DNA of 64,000 bases from Ypsolopha sequella (taxonomy: Eukaryota; Arthropoda; Insecta; Lepidoptera; Ypsolophidae), in the NCBI GenBank assembly GCA_934047225.1, contig OW203985.1, positions 7,395,501-7,459,500 of the forward strand. Reading direction: 5' to 3'. Positions 33,583-44,001 of the stretch are shown piece by piece. The notes beneath the pieces were generated by a model that saw only the letters and a program-made list of their open reading frames with translations, was not told where the DNA came from and ran no database searches. Both the position numbers and the translations under genes were made by a program. Positions within the stretch are counted from its first letter, which is position 1. Each line of letters opens with the position of its first letter.

Positions 33583-34086
33583 TAGTATACAAAAGCTCAT
33601 TGGTCTGGACGTAAAAATATACAGTGCTACCAAAGTAATAATGCGCACACAAATCTTCGCCAATGTTCGGCAAAGTTCATATTTCCTTACATTTTCTATA
33701 CAAGCAATAAGGCAATAAGGTCACGTGGTACGTCCGGTCACTCAACTATAGATTTGTATGCGCATTATGACTTTGGGAGCACGTACTTGTGTGTATTATA
33801 TAATAAATAACAGTTTCAGCAGCAAACTTGCATTTATATTTATCAGCAAAGAATGCTTTTCAACAAAATTCTCAATACAAGTTCCTAATAAACCTTTCGG
33901 AGGCAAAATAACAAGAATGGTGGCAGCTGGCTTTATCTTCAACGTTTTTGCTTGAACGCGTTCTTCTTGAAAATATTTGTAGAAAAGATCATACACTTAA
34001 GTGAGGAGGATATTTTAAAAGCATTATATTGAAAACACTTTGTTAATGTTAGACGAAGAGAACAAAGTAAATAAAAATATACTTTC

Positions 34087-34475
34087 AATGCATGTGCTCG
34101 TAAAGGCCCACTTTTTATGCATCAAAACCGAACAGAAAGTCGATTATTTTGCCCTAGGGCTTTATTATTATTATTTTTTTTTAATTTATTTACAATGGTT
34201 GGCTAACCTGCAGCCTTTCCTGTGTACCATAGACGTTATACTTTTTTTTCCACTGTTTAACGGCTCTGGATACAGTCCTTTTGAGCCAGTTATAATTTAA
34301 AGTTCACAAGATTATATTTGTTTTCATTTCCTCACACTATGCATTGAAAAATGTAGTATGATACACGGGCGTAAAAGCAATAAATTACTCGGTTACGTTT
34401 AAAACACTCGCTACGCTCGTGTTTTAAATCGTCCTCGTAATTTATTCCTTTGCGCCCTTGTAGCATAAACTACTA
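34087..34475 (+). mobile_element. Repeat family B, copy 4
   Basis: The most complete copy: AATGCATGTGCTCGTAAAGG to GTAGCATAAACTACTA, with the full terminal hairpin and apex CACTCGCTACGCTCGTG. Confidence 0.7.
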
Positions 34476-34667
34476 TTATACACACTTTATTCTCTCCGTA
34501 AACATTAAAAAATAACCCGATTAAGCAAGATTTTTTATTTATTCCGGGAAGGGAACTTTCCGTTGTTTGTTTTTATTCTAAATTCATTGACATAGTACTA
34601 TATCAGTGTTATTGTATTTTTTTATATGAATAAATATAAAATACTGCCTTTTTTGTCTTTATAAATG

Positions 34668-34903
34668 ATGAGAATAAGATAAAACAACGTTAAATAAAAA
34701 GTTTGTGATATATATTTCGGGCCATTCGGGCCCGGCATTAGTCACAATGAAGTAAAAGAAAAAGAAAAACATAATACAGTGGAGAAAAAATTTAAAAATT
34801 AAAACTATTTACATCTAACCTATTTACAAGCTATTAAAAAGAATGTTTAATATTTAGTGTTTTTTTAATTAACGTTATTTTACGTTGTTTTATCTTATCC
34901 CGT
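34668..34903. mobile_element. Inverted-repeat element enclosing hammerhead-like motif 2
   Basis: GATAAGATAAAACAACGTTA at the left is mirrored near the right end by ACGTTGTTTTATCTTATC, with ACGTTATTTT just before it. Inside, the hammerhead-like motif lies close to the left arm, followed by an A-rich interior. Confidence 0.55.
34702..34746 (-). ncRNA. Hammerhead-ribozyme-like motif 2 (degenerate)
   Basis: The - strand reads TTGTGA, CTAATG, CC, a stem GGGCC / GGCCC with a CGAAT loop, GAA, ATATATAT and then CACAA, which pairs with TTGTG. This three-helix order matches motif 1 and the type I hammerhead layout. The core box is CUAAUGC rather than CUGAUGA, so it is probably inactive. The GC stem differs from that of motif 1 while pairing is kept, which supports a structural constraint in the source family. 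Confidence 0.45.
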
Positions 34904-35560
34904 AACTACTCGCATTCAGAAAATCACATAATTGCTCGCATGGGGTCCTCAGTGACCCCAATTTGGTTTTGTGAATTTCTAATAAAGTATTAATAAAATA
35001 AAATAACTGCCTAGAAATTATATTTCTTCTTCATTCATATTAAAGCCTCAAATAAACTATTTAATCATAAACTAGTAGTAACTCAAAAAAAAACACAAGC
35101 ATAACATATTTTCTTAAAAAACAGTTATAGCGTACCTTGAGATCAAATCTAAATTATTTTTTATTCTTACGAACTAATCTGAACTAAACTATCACAAGTT
35201 TGACAATAGACCTTAGAGTGATCATTGCAAACAAATGTGGTGCATTTTATGTATTTCGTGGATACTTTTCGATCCGTTAGAAAATTTACGAAACTGCTCG
35301 CACGGGGTCACACTCAAGAGAGCAGCGACGCGTGCGCACGCTCCAACGTCCTGTCAAACACTAAAATCTTTTACCTGCTCTCTGACTAAAATGACATCTT
35401 TGGCGCGAATAAGAAAGCAACTGAACGGGTCAACCACGTACCGACAACCAAAGTATATTTTTTTGGCGCGCAAAAGTGCGCTGACCCCATGCGAGTAGTT
35501 AAGGGTTATTCTAATATTTTTTTTATATGAAAAGTCAAGTAAACATATTTCATGATAAAT
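34904..35560. other. Intergenic DNA with repeated GCTCGCA.GGGGTC motif
   Basis: GTAACTACTCGCAT and ATTGCTCGCATGGGGTCC (34905-34960), AACTGCTCGCACGGGGTCAC (35291-35312) and the inverse GACCCCATGCGAGTAGTTAA (35482-35503) are related pieces of one dispersed element. No protein recognised. Confidence 0.4.
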
Positions 35561-35689
35561 CATTAAACATTAACGGTAAATAATGACATTGTTTTATGTT
35601 TACATTAATTTAAAATTGTATTTATTTTATAATGTTCATGGTACACCTTAAAAACCTAGTGGCCCTTATTTTGTTCTGACTAGTATAGT

Positions 35690-35800
35690 TGAAACTGAAG
35701 GCAATTTTAAAAGTTCAGTTTTTATTTATGTTCTTGATGATAGGCACCCAGTTGGTAACCGATTTAAAAATACATAATAGGCCTGCTGAACTTTATTTTA
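35690..35800 (+). repeat. Repeat family F, copy 3
   Basis: GAAGGCAATTTTAAAAGTTC, GATGATAGGCACCCAGTTGG and CATAATAGGCCTGCTG match the F copy near 530-786. Confidence 0.5.
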
Positions 35801-35893
35801 CCTACGTATACAAACTGAACGAAATGAAATTTTTAGTATATTTTCCTGTCATTCATGATTTTATTCGGATTCTCAAATCACTCCGTCAAGATA

Positions 35894-36176
35894 TACAACG
35901 TGTAACAGAAAGGTGTTACCATATTTGAAGAGCTTATTCAGTCAATGGTATAGAACAACTTTTACTATGGAACAAAACCTGTATCTTGAAAAAAAAACAT
36001 TTACTGTTTCATAGAAAAATGCAATGCCGCTCGGCCGAAATGTATGTAAGGGCAGATTTTTTTTTGAGATTTCAATGTTGGCTCCATAGTAAAAGTTGTT
36101 ATAGAACAACAATGGTATAGACCATTGACTGAATAAGCTCTTCAAATATGGTTACACCTTTCTGTTACACGTTGTA
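35894..36176. mobile_element. Foldback MITE family C, copy 4, with TA duplication
   Basis: Same ends as copy 3, flanked by TA at 35892-35893 and 36177-36178. Near 36098-36125 the TATAGAACAAC...TATAGACCATTG stretch is a small local duplication or hairpin insertion in the right arm. Confidence 0.8.
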
Positions 36177-37122
36177 TAAAGGAGGCTTTCACATAATCGC
36201 ATCCAACTTTTGCTACGGCGTAGCTGTAGTGCTACGACAGAATAATTGATTTTCGATAAGTTTTTCGGCACGATTATTTTACTGCCACTACACGGGTGTG
36301 TTAAAAATTAAAAATTTCAATTTCGTTCATAGGACGTGAAATTACAAAATGATTTCGCGGATGTCAAATTGAGTTTCAAAGACCATTCAAACGAGCTTTT
36401 CATTGGTAAACTTCGGGCAAAGAAAAAGTGAACACACTTGTTCCGCGGGAACCCATAAAAAATGTGCTTAACATTTCCTTTCACACATCTTTTTTATATT
36501 TTTGGAGAAAAAATCTTATATTTCAATTAGATTCTGAGAATAAAAACATAATATATACAATTATACACATGACGAAATCATAAGGGTTTTTTAAATTGTC
36601 TATGCCTGGCCTCGAAACCCTGGATTGAACTGAAACAAATTATCGATAGGTAAAGTTTGTTTCTATGGCAACTGGAAATGCTATACGCATCATAAGAAAA
36701 CGACATAATATAACCTTTATCGCTTGACGCAAATTACTGCGATTCGTGGTACGCGTACGGGACCTAGTACAAAATGTGCAAAGGTCATTGACCGATTTTC
36801 CAGCTGCACTAGAAATAGACTTATCCAGTTAAGTAACATCGAGCAAAGATCTTAACTAAAACGAAATAATTATATAAAAAAATTCCCTACATAAATAATG
36901 TTTTATCTATATGTCGTTGGAAAGCTAGTGAAACAAGCTACACTAGCTTTTGCCCGCGGTTTCGCCCACGTTGATTTCGTTTTTGTGTAGGCTTATCTAT
37001 CGAATCTGCCAATTTTTTTCAAGACCATTAATTTTATAGTACGTATTTAATCTGACTCGTTGACTCAAACAAAATTATTTCTTGACCACTTATTTGATCC
37101 CCAGACGAAATGTGCCGCAATT

Positions 37123-38078
37123 TGTTTAGATTAAATTATGTTAAGAGGGTTAATTCGATAAACATTTCGGGATTTAGGTGTAATAAGCCGTATTTCTCCC
37201 CTTTGAAACTAAAGTTACTCTCGCACAATCTCTACTTTTGCCGATCATCATCTACGCTGATGTCTGTTTTCTAGATGCCAGTCAGGAGCTGCTCGGTTAA
37301 CTTGAACGTTTACAAAATCTGGGAATCAGGTTTATCGATGGACTAAGAAAATATGATCATGTATCTCAGTACAAATTGCTTCCCATTAAACAGCGTCGGT
37401 ATGTTCATATCCTTTTTTGCCTTTTGCAACATATTAAAGAGTCCCACTTCTCCTCCATAACTCCGCGATCGTTACGAGTATATCTTCCTTAGAAACAAAC
37501 AAGTCAGGTCTCATACAGTCTCACTTTTAAAAACACCTTCTCATAACACCGGGGCGTATGGAAACTTTTTCACTGTTAAGTCCATCAAACTGTGGAACTC
37601 CCTTCTTCACACTATCAGGGATAGCCCCTCCATTAGTGTATTCAAAAGGAAAATAAAAGAGCACTAGCTTCGACAACCTATCATGCATATCAGACATGCA
37701 AATTTTATGTAGTTAATTATTATTTTTAACTATTAGGTATCTACTATTAAGTTTTCTGTGTGCAATAAGAATAAATAAATAAAATATTTTCGAAGTCTTG
37801 GTCTAAAAAACCTCATGATGATGAATATTTTTACGAAAAGGCTGCAAATTCCATTCGCCCTCGTGTGACGTCACTTAAGTAATGGCTGTTTGGAAATGTG
37901 TTCTTTGCTATCAAGATAAACTTATAATAGTTTGCTTCAGCCAAATTTGACAGCTAGATGACATACACTACACCTCACAATCAGTATAATGTCTAAAATT
38001 CTCAAGTGGTCATCGGGCGTATATTTCCTAAAAGAAAAAAAATTAAAAATATTTTAAAAATTAAGCTATGGGAATTCT
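37123..38078 (+). repeat. Repeat A, copy 2, split by a retroelement
   Basis: The left part (37123-37196) matches copy 1 up to AATAAGCCGTATTT. The right part resumes at about 37788 (TATTTTCGAAGTCTTGG... CCTCATGATGATGAATATT) and runs to AAAATTAAGCTATG at 38070. The roughly 590 bases in between are a non-LTR fragment. TATTT is present on both sides of the insertion and only once in copy 1. Confidence 0.75.
37197..37787 (+). pseudogene. Non-LTR retrotransposon 3' fragment inserted in repeat A
   Basis: One frame gives PIIIYADVCFLDASQELLG, a stop, then LERLQNLGIRFIDGLRKY, DHVSQYKLLPIKQRRYVHI. Later frames give pieces such as KLWNSL near 37590. The 'Q..QN..IRFI.G.RKYDHVS......L.I..RR..H' string is the post-RT region of CR1-like elements, where the CDS ends with an HRT..F..SF....LWN segment. 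It is 5'-truncated and broken by stops and shifts. It ends in an AATAAATAAATAAA tail. Confidence 0.75.
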
Positions 38079-40126
38079 AACAGGAATAATGTTTTGTAAC
38101 TGATTTGATCACGTAATAAAGAATCTACATTTACAAACGAAACTCTATTGTTCTCTGATTTGATTCTGTACTAAAGTATATTTTGCATGGCCGAAGGCCG
38201 AGCCACATTTCCGAAAGAAACTATTTCTAATTCTTCGAATTGCTCCTCTGTAATAGTGTCTTTGGCAAGGCCGAAGGCTGAATCACGTTTTCGGATGAAA
38301 TTATATTTGGATCTCTAGTTATATTTTCATGTAAATACATATTAACATAGAAACAATCTCTTAACGCAAATGCTTAAATACCTGCTCCCCCTTCGGCCGT
38401 CTACAGAACCGGAGTCTCCGTTCCAACGAGGGTAAGAAAAACAACATCATCAAGACTAAATTCAACTGTAATTCAACAAATTTAATATTTATTTACAACA
38501 GATTGAAATCACCGTTTATCACAGAATTACAACAAACAACACTATGTTTACGAAACCGTAAATACACTGACATTTTATTACGGTAACATTTTCATTTTCT
38601 TATATAGAAACTGTCACGATTTTTTTTCTCTTGCTCAAAACCCTTTGTTAACCCTTTGTAAGACTCTGGCTATTTGCTACCACAAAATAACAGCCATTAT
38701 CAAAAAATAAAATCGGTCTGTAGGTGTTCTTTGTTCTATAGTTTATACTGAAGCGAATAGAAACAAAAACAAACTGAAAAAATTATAATTGAAATAAAGT
38801 CAAATTTAAGATAATACTTACAAAATGATTTTCTTTTTTAGGTTATTTTTTTGTAACCAATTTTCGTATACGTGTCGGCTTAAAAAGGTTAACCTTTGCA
38901 ATTACACATTTAACATATATATGTAACCTATAATCCTGAATAAACTAAATAAATAAATAAACAATGGAACCCTAGTCGTAAGGTACACAATTTAGTGCCG
39001 TCACAACCTTTTGTTATTATTTATACGAGTGTAAGTAGACGAGTTTAAATAAACTACATAAGCTACTGATTATACTGAACAAGTGACTGAAGAAAAAAAT
39101 TGTACAGAGAAAAAATAAAGACTTTATCTCGTAGGAGAAAGGTCTATTTTAAAACGCTGCACGTGAACAGCTGTTTCACGGACGACGCTGCCTCAAAAAC
39201 TCCTTGGTGAGGTTTCAGATTCGCACATTTTTGTTTCAAACTCAAACATTTCCCAAATCAAAATCAAACTCAAACATTTCCCATTTTCCCTTTTGGTTTG
39301 CGCAGGGTTGTTTTTTGGAAAGATTTGTTCACTATGATCGGTAAAATATGTGGTTTCATTTAAAGGTAGCAATATACACACGGTATATATGTTCCACACA
39401 ACTTTTAATAAAGATAATATTATTAACACTTAAACACATTTTAAACACACTGCTCAGTATTTAAAGAAAAATAAAATAAAATGTTGAAATCAATCAGTTT
39501 GAGGGTCGGTGCGGAGCAAGAGACACATTAATTATAAACAAACAAACAAACAAACATAACGACACAATATGTATGATACAAGAAAGTATGCTAGAACAGT
39601 CAACACTTGTACTCTTTCTTTCCACTGAAGCTTTTTACGTGACAAGTTGATAGGGGGTTAGCCTTATATCCGGACACTGGACAAAAAAATATTTTTAGAT
39701 TGGGAGCCCGGCGTGCCAACTGAGTTTTCGTTGCTTCAATACACGGATTTCCTTTATTAATTTGAGCGAAACTACGCATTTCATTTTATGACTAAAAATT
39801 TTAGCTACCCACACCGCCTATGTATACTGTATCTAGCGAAATGATGCAAAGCGGTCCATTCCCCTCAGTATTATCACAGATAATATAATAAATATTTAGT
39901 TTTAGAAAACAATACTCCTGACATGTATGACTTCTGTTATAAAATACTATTACACATGATTAACATGGTACTAGAGTCAGGTCTCGAGTAGTCAGAGAAC
40001 ACAAAAGGTTTATTTTGTGTTCAGAGCCATAACGGTGGCATTTCCTTTGACGCAGTGGCAAGTGTCAGTCGGCGTAATGACCCGCTTGGCATCGTCTCGC
40101 TAAACATAGTATAGCTCTATCTGCAT
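38079..40126. other. Intergenic DNA between the two host genes
   Basis: AT-rich. Contains two related segments with GGCCGAAGGC (38197 and about 38268, roughly 72 bp apart) and a direct repeat of TCAAACTCAAACATTTCCC (39236, 39266). A 78-codon - strand open frame (39429-39193) has no recognised domain or splice context. Part may be 3' UTR of the CD36-family gene, but no transcript end can be fixed. Confidence 0.35.
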
Positions 40127-40725
40127 TTAAAGCATATTCTTTTGCACGAAGGAAGAAACTGATAGTTTGTGATAGTGGGAATTGCAACATTCAAAAGTCC
40201 GCGACAATGTAAAATGGTTCATGCACCATAGGAGTTAAGGCGATACCAAAAAAAATGTTTTTTTTCGAATCCATTTACTCCACTATAACGTCATCTACGT
40301 ATTTCATTTTTGGGTAAATGTTTATTGAGTATTTGATTAAGGTTCTCACTGAAAGAAAACGCGATTGGATGAAATTTTCTCGATAGAATTTAATTCCGAA
40401 AATTCATGTAAATTGTTTTATTTTTTCCTTTAATTCTGAAATCTTAAGTAACATCATTGTGAAATTGCATTCAAAATGTGGATATTATGTATTTGTAAAG
40501 TCTCCTTGAAAATCTTTTTGACAAAATAGCTTAGTACATATTATATTAATACAAAACTGACTTTTTGCTACTTTTGCACGAATCCATCCCACTCGCACTG
40601 AGAGTTTTTTCGCATACGGAGTAACAGGGACGCTAAAACTTTTACATATGGCCTTAAAAGCGCATTTCCCACTATCACGAACTGTCAGTTTCCTCCTTGA
40701 TGCACGAAAATATACCTTAGTTTAA
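40127..40725. mobile_element. Foldback element abutting the CD36-family stop codon, hosting a D MITE
   Basis: The left arm contains AAGCATATTCTTTTGCACG, AAGGAAGAAACTGATAGTTT and GTGATAGTGGGAA (40130-40180). Its inverse, at 40664-40718, contains TTCCCACTATCACGAACTG, AGTTTCCTCCTTGATGCACG and AAAATATACC. TTAA occurs just outside both arms (40127-40130 and 40722-40725). A D-family MITE (40235-40657) is nested inside. The right end overlaps the last codons of the gene. Confidence 0.6.
40235..40657 (-). mobile_element. MITE family D, copy 3 (inverted, nested)
   Basis: Inverted relative to copy 1: CATATGTAAAAGTTTTAGCG, GCATACGGAG and AGTGCGAGTGGGATGGATTC read on the - strand. The ends are TTAAGGCGATA and GGCCTTAA. 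It lies within the foldback element that follows the CD36-family stop. Confidence 0.7.
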
Positions 40726-40953
40726 TTTATTCCCCTCCGTAGGGCTAAAGTTCCCAGGTCTCAAAATGAAACTGACGTTATTTGAGCTTTTAGGGAAGAT
40801 TGGGATTCCGCCGGACCTGACGATCATGCCTGCGCAGCCAATTGTCGCTAGAATTGCTATGACTAGGATAATCCAGCGGATTGCTTCTACGTAGGAGAGG
40901 AGCGTGTGCGCTTCACGTAGCTCGTTAACGACAGATGGCGGTAGTGTTGCACC
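40717..40953 (-). CDS. CD36/scavenger receptor class B family protein, terminal exon
   Basis: Last coding exon, read on the - strand after a tcctttcag acceptor at 40954. It encodes GATLPPSVVNELREAHTLLS, a hydrophobic transmembrane helix (YVEAIRWIILVIAILATIGC) and a polar cytoplasmic tail ending TEGNKLN, with stop TAA at 40719-40717. Joined in phase 0 to the upstream exon it reads [13 protein letters not shown], the 'P.LW..EG..LP' junction that closes the CD36-family ectodomain before the C-terminal membrane helix. Family members bind lipids, lipoproteins or pheromones (SR-B, SNMP); which subfamily this is cannot be decided from 120 residues. The stop lies at the edge of a foldback element, so the tail may have been altered by insertion. 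Confidence 0.9.
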   Translation of the reverse strand, partial: GATLPPSVVNELREAHTLLSYVEAIRWIILVIAILATIGCAGMIVRSGGIPIFPKSSNNVSFILRPGNFSPTEGNKLN

Positions 40954-41011
40954 CTGAAAGGAGAAAAAAAGTTGAGTAACACATTAAAGTTTAACTATTG
41001 TTTTAGTAACA
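40954..41011 (-). other. Start of 10.4-kb CD36-family intron (3' end of intron)
   Basis: A pyrimidine-rich acceptor tract on the - strand (CTTTTTTTCTCCTTTCAG). The RTE fragment begins only about 58 bp away, so the acceptor region is closely bounded by a retroelement. Confidence 0.7.
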
Positions 41012-41328
41012 GGTGGTAGAGCTGATGCCGGGCTCAACTGTGGAGGTACCATCATCTTACTTGGAGACCCCTCGAAGTTATTCGGGGGAGAGTAAGAGGA
41101 CAGATCACAGGCAAAAAACCAGGAGGCCCACCACGCCTAGGACCAATGGATAGTGGTATATCCATGCCTAATAGCCGGGCCTTACGTGGAACAGACTGGT
41201 GACAGGCAGCAGCGTCACTGGTGCGAGGGTTCCGGCACAGCGCTCACCAACCCGCCTGCCTAGCGTGTGTGAGTATGGGCAATTCCTGGAAAGGTTTATG
41301 TCCAGCAGTGGACGAACTAGACTGATGG
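41012..41328 (+). mobile_element. RTE-type 3' end, copy 4
   Basis: AGGTGGTAGAGCTGATGCCG through CAGTGGACGAACTAGACTGA. It has an internal deletion relative to the others: GGGCAATTCCTGGAAAGG joins two parts and the TTCCAGGATGACCGCC segment is missing. Confidence 0.65.
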
Positions 41329-43868
41329 TTGCATTGTTTTATTGATAATGATATCTCAAAAGAATAAGAGGAGCGAAATAAAATAAAATGGTTCAAATCA
41401 ACAGAAATTTACATAAAAGAACATAGAACATTTTTATTTATTAGTAATGTGCATTACAAGTCAATTGCATACATAGGTAAATTATAAACAATTAAAAGTA
41501 TAATTTAAAGGTATAGCCTACCTTAGCAACTTTTTTAGTACCCATCCAGCACAATAAGGCCAATGGCACTTTATTTGCTTTTCATAGAGGCGATAATATT
41601 ATGTTGGCTCATTTTCTTGGACGCGTAATACCAATAATCACGCAGCGAAACAACAAATTTGAGTGTTTTTAGCTAATACTGAAATATTTTATTGGCAAAA
41701 ATATATTAGACTCCGTTCATATTTATATTTTCTATTTTATAACAAAAAAAAACAAGTCGGTCTCTTAACCGTGCTTGTCTGCGAGACGTTTAAAAACCAA
41801 AAAAAAATGGGTTGGAAATAATTTTTTTAGACAAAAGTATATGTGTAGTATATTGCTATATATAAGTAGTATATTGCTTATAAGAATAACGTTCCCTTAA
41901 TAAAATACCAACAAAACAAACGTATTTTTTTAAGAAGAAACATAATTTCTTCCAAAGAACAAAAAGTTTGGCGTTGTTGATGTTCTAGGCTAAAGTAGAG
42001 AAAAAAAAAATTGCAGTAAAATAAATTCATTAAATAATAATAGTAACATAAAAATCCCTAACTGTTAGCCCAAGTTTTTAATCTAAATGTGAATTAAATG
42101 AAGATTACACATGGGGTCACACACCGCCACAGGATTGCCATGCAAAATCTTGCCATTTTAAGAAGCCCGCCAGCTAAGTAGCCGGCGAAGAATTTCATTA
42201 TCTAATGGCGCGGTTTATATAATTATTCTTTATTATTATCGTAGTGACTTTGGTCAAGGGGTGTTGATAAAATAACCACCGAGCCGAGGATCATGAACGA
42301 GTGTTCTCCTTCTCATTTTTCATGAAATAAAGATTTGATGGCCGTAGATAAAGTATTGTGTGCAACGAACATAATTTTTTACTAAACCTAATGTTTCTAA
42401 TTTTGTTACAGCTGCACAAAATACTATCTGAGATGACGTTGCCACACGCCAGTAAAACCAAGTTTTTCGTGCACAATAAAGAATAAGATGAGTTTTTGTT
42501 ACTGTGTAAGTTAAGGACATAAAAAAACAAACTTTATTATTAAAAATTATTCAGCCAACCCTTTTTACAAAACAGCATAAATTATACGAGTTCACAAGGT
42601 TTAGTCATTATTTGCAGAAAATTACAACGTGTGTGAAATTCCCAAATTATTTTCTCTGAATTTCAATTTCATGGATCTTTGAACACTTTTAACTAGTCTT
42701 TTTGAAGTACAATAATACCATGTTGATTAAGTTTGGCAAGCCGAAATGAATAATAAGAGGATTAAAGTAAAATACCTATATTTTATAATCTATTTATTTT
42801 AGTTTATTATTATTATTTTTGTACTTGATAGTGCTCTTCAACATTGAATGTACTGTAATGTGCACACACAGTCTATTCGGGATCTAGTAGGGATCTTCTT
42901 GAATTATACGACTTTGTTTCGCTTTGACTTCTTGTTTTAATTTTTTTTTAATATATTCTTCCCAATTTTCACGTACACATTAAGGGAGGGAAGCTCTGAA
43001 CCTCGTAGGGCACTCGCTTATCGTGATTGGAGGTATTTTACTACTCGAGGACTCCAGAAGGAATCTCATGGAGTCACGTTTACTTCGTCAAGACTCAAGA
43101 AGGAATATTTATAGAAAATCAGCTATACTTCAGTAGGACTCTCGAAGGAATATTCTTTATGGAGAGCCACCTTCACACCGATGGGACTCTCTAAGGAATC
43201 TTGCTCGTGTTTTGTCTGAAAGATCTTTTATACTGGATCTGTTTTGGAAAACACGAAATAAATCAGTCAATGCGACGTATGTCGATCCATAAAGGTTATT
43301 GATTGCCAATTAAACACGAACAAATAGTCCTTTAACCTGCCTATTAAACCTAGCCTTACCTAAACCTAAACCTAACATATTGCCTAGCTATTTGTAAGGT
43401 TTAGGTAAGGCCACAATGAACTAGAATATGGTTTATATTTCTTTTTATATATTTACTTTTATTCTTTTCTTATTCACCGAAGTATGCCAAAAAAAACTTT
43501 TCTGAAAATACGTGGTACTGTATTATTATATTTTCCACTGAAGAAAATTTTCGTAACTATTCAGGTATTTATCTCTTGATATTGGCAGTAAGAGCCTATC
43601 AATTGCAATTATAGCTTCTGAGTATATCTGGCGATGTTAAGTCCAACGATTTATCAATTAAATTCCAGATTTTATAAGGAAACAAACAAACAAAAATACT
43701 CCAAATCTCAGAAATAAATTTTAGGCGGGCTTTATTTTTCTCTTTGTGCACGCAAATTGTCAACTTGACGGAAAAAACTTTACTTTCCAAAACATGTCAT
43801 ACATAGAACTGTGATTCGCGTATTCCTTATTCTGAGGATTCGCGCTACATGCGTGCAGATAAGTTCCG
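41329..43868. other. CD36-family intron, AT-rich, no further exon seen
   Basis: A 79-codon - strand open frame at 42530-42291 (with Cys residues, LVLLACGNVISDSI) has no identified domain. About 43000-43225 holds degenerate tandem pieces built on GGACTC(C/T)..AAGGAATCT/ATATT. Around 43345-43410 there are TTAGGTTTAGGTTTAGG-like strings in inverted order. Confidence 0.35.
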
Positions 43869-44001
43869 AATTTTTGAAATTCTAATTTACTGAAACCAAT
43901 GGAAACTTTGCGATAGCAACATACACAAAATATAGGTTATAAGATTTTATTGAATAAATATTGAGTGAATTTTGAATTTAGGTGTTCTGTTTCGATTAAT
44001 T

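Noticed and set aside
42291..42530. 79-codon Cys-containing - strand frame as a gene
   Set aside because: No splice sites, domain or conservation evidence; it overlaps another frame of similar length.
43340..43410. TTAGG-like telomeric repeats
   Set aside because: Only a few irregular TTTAGG/TTAGGT units in inverted order, not an array of the insect telomere pentamer.
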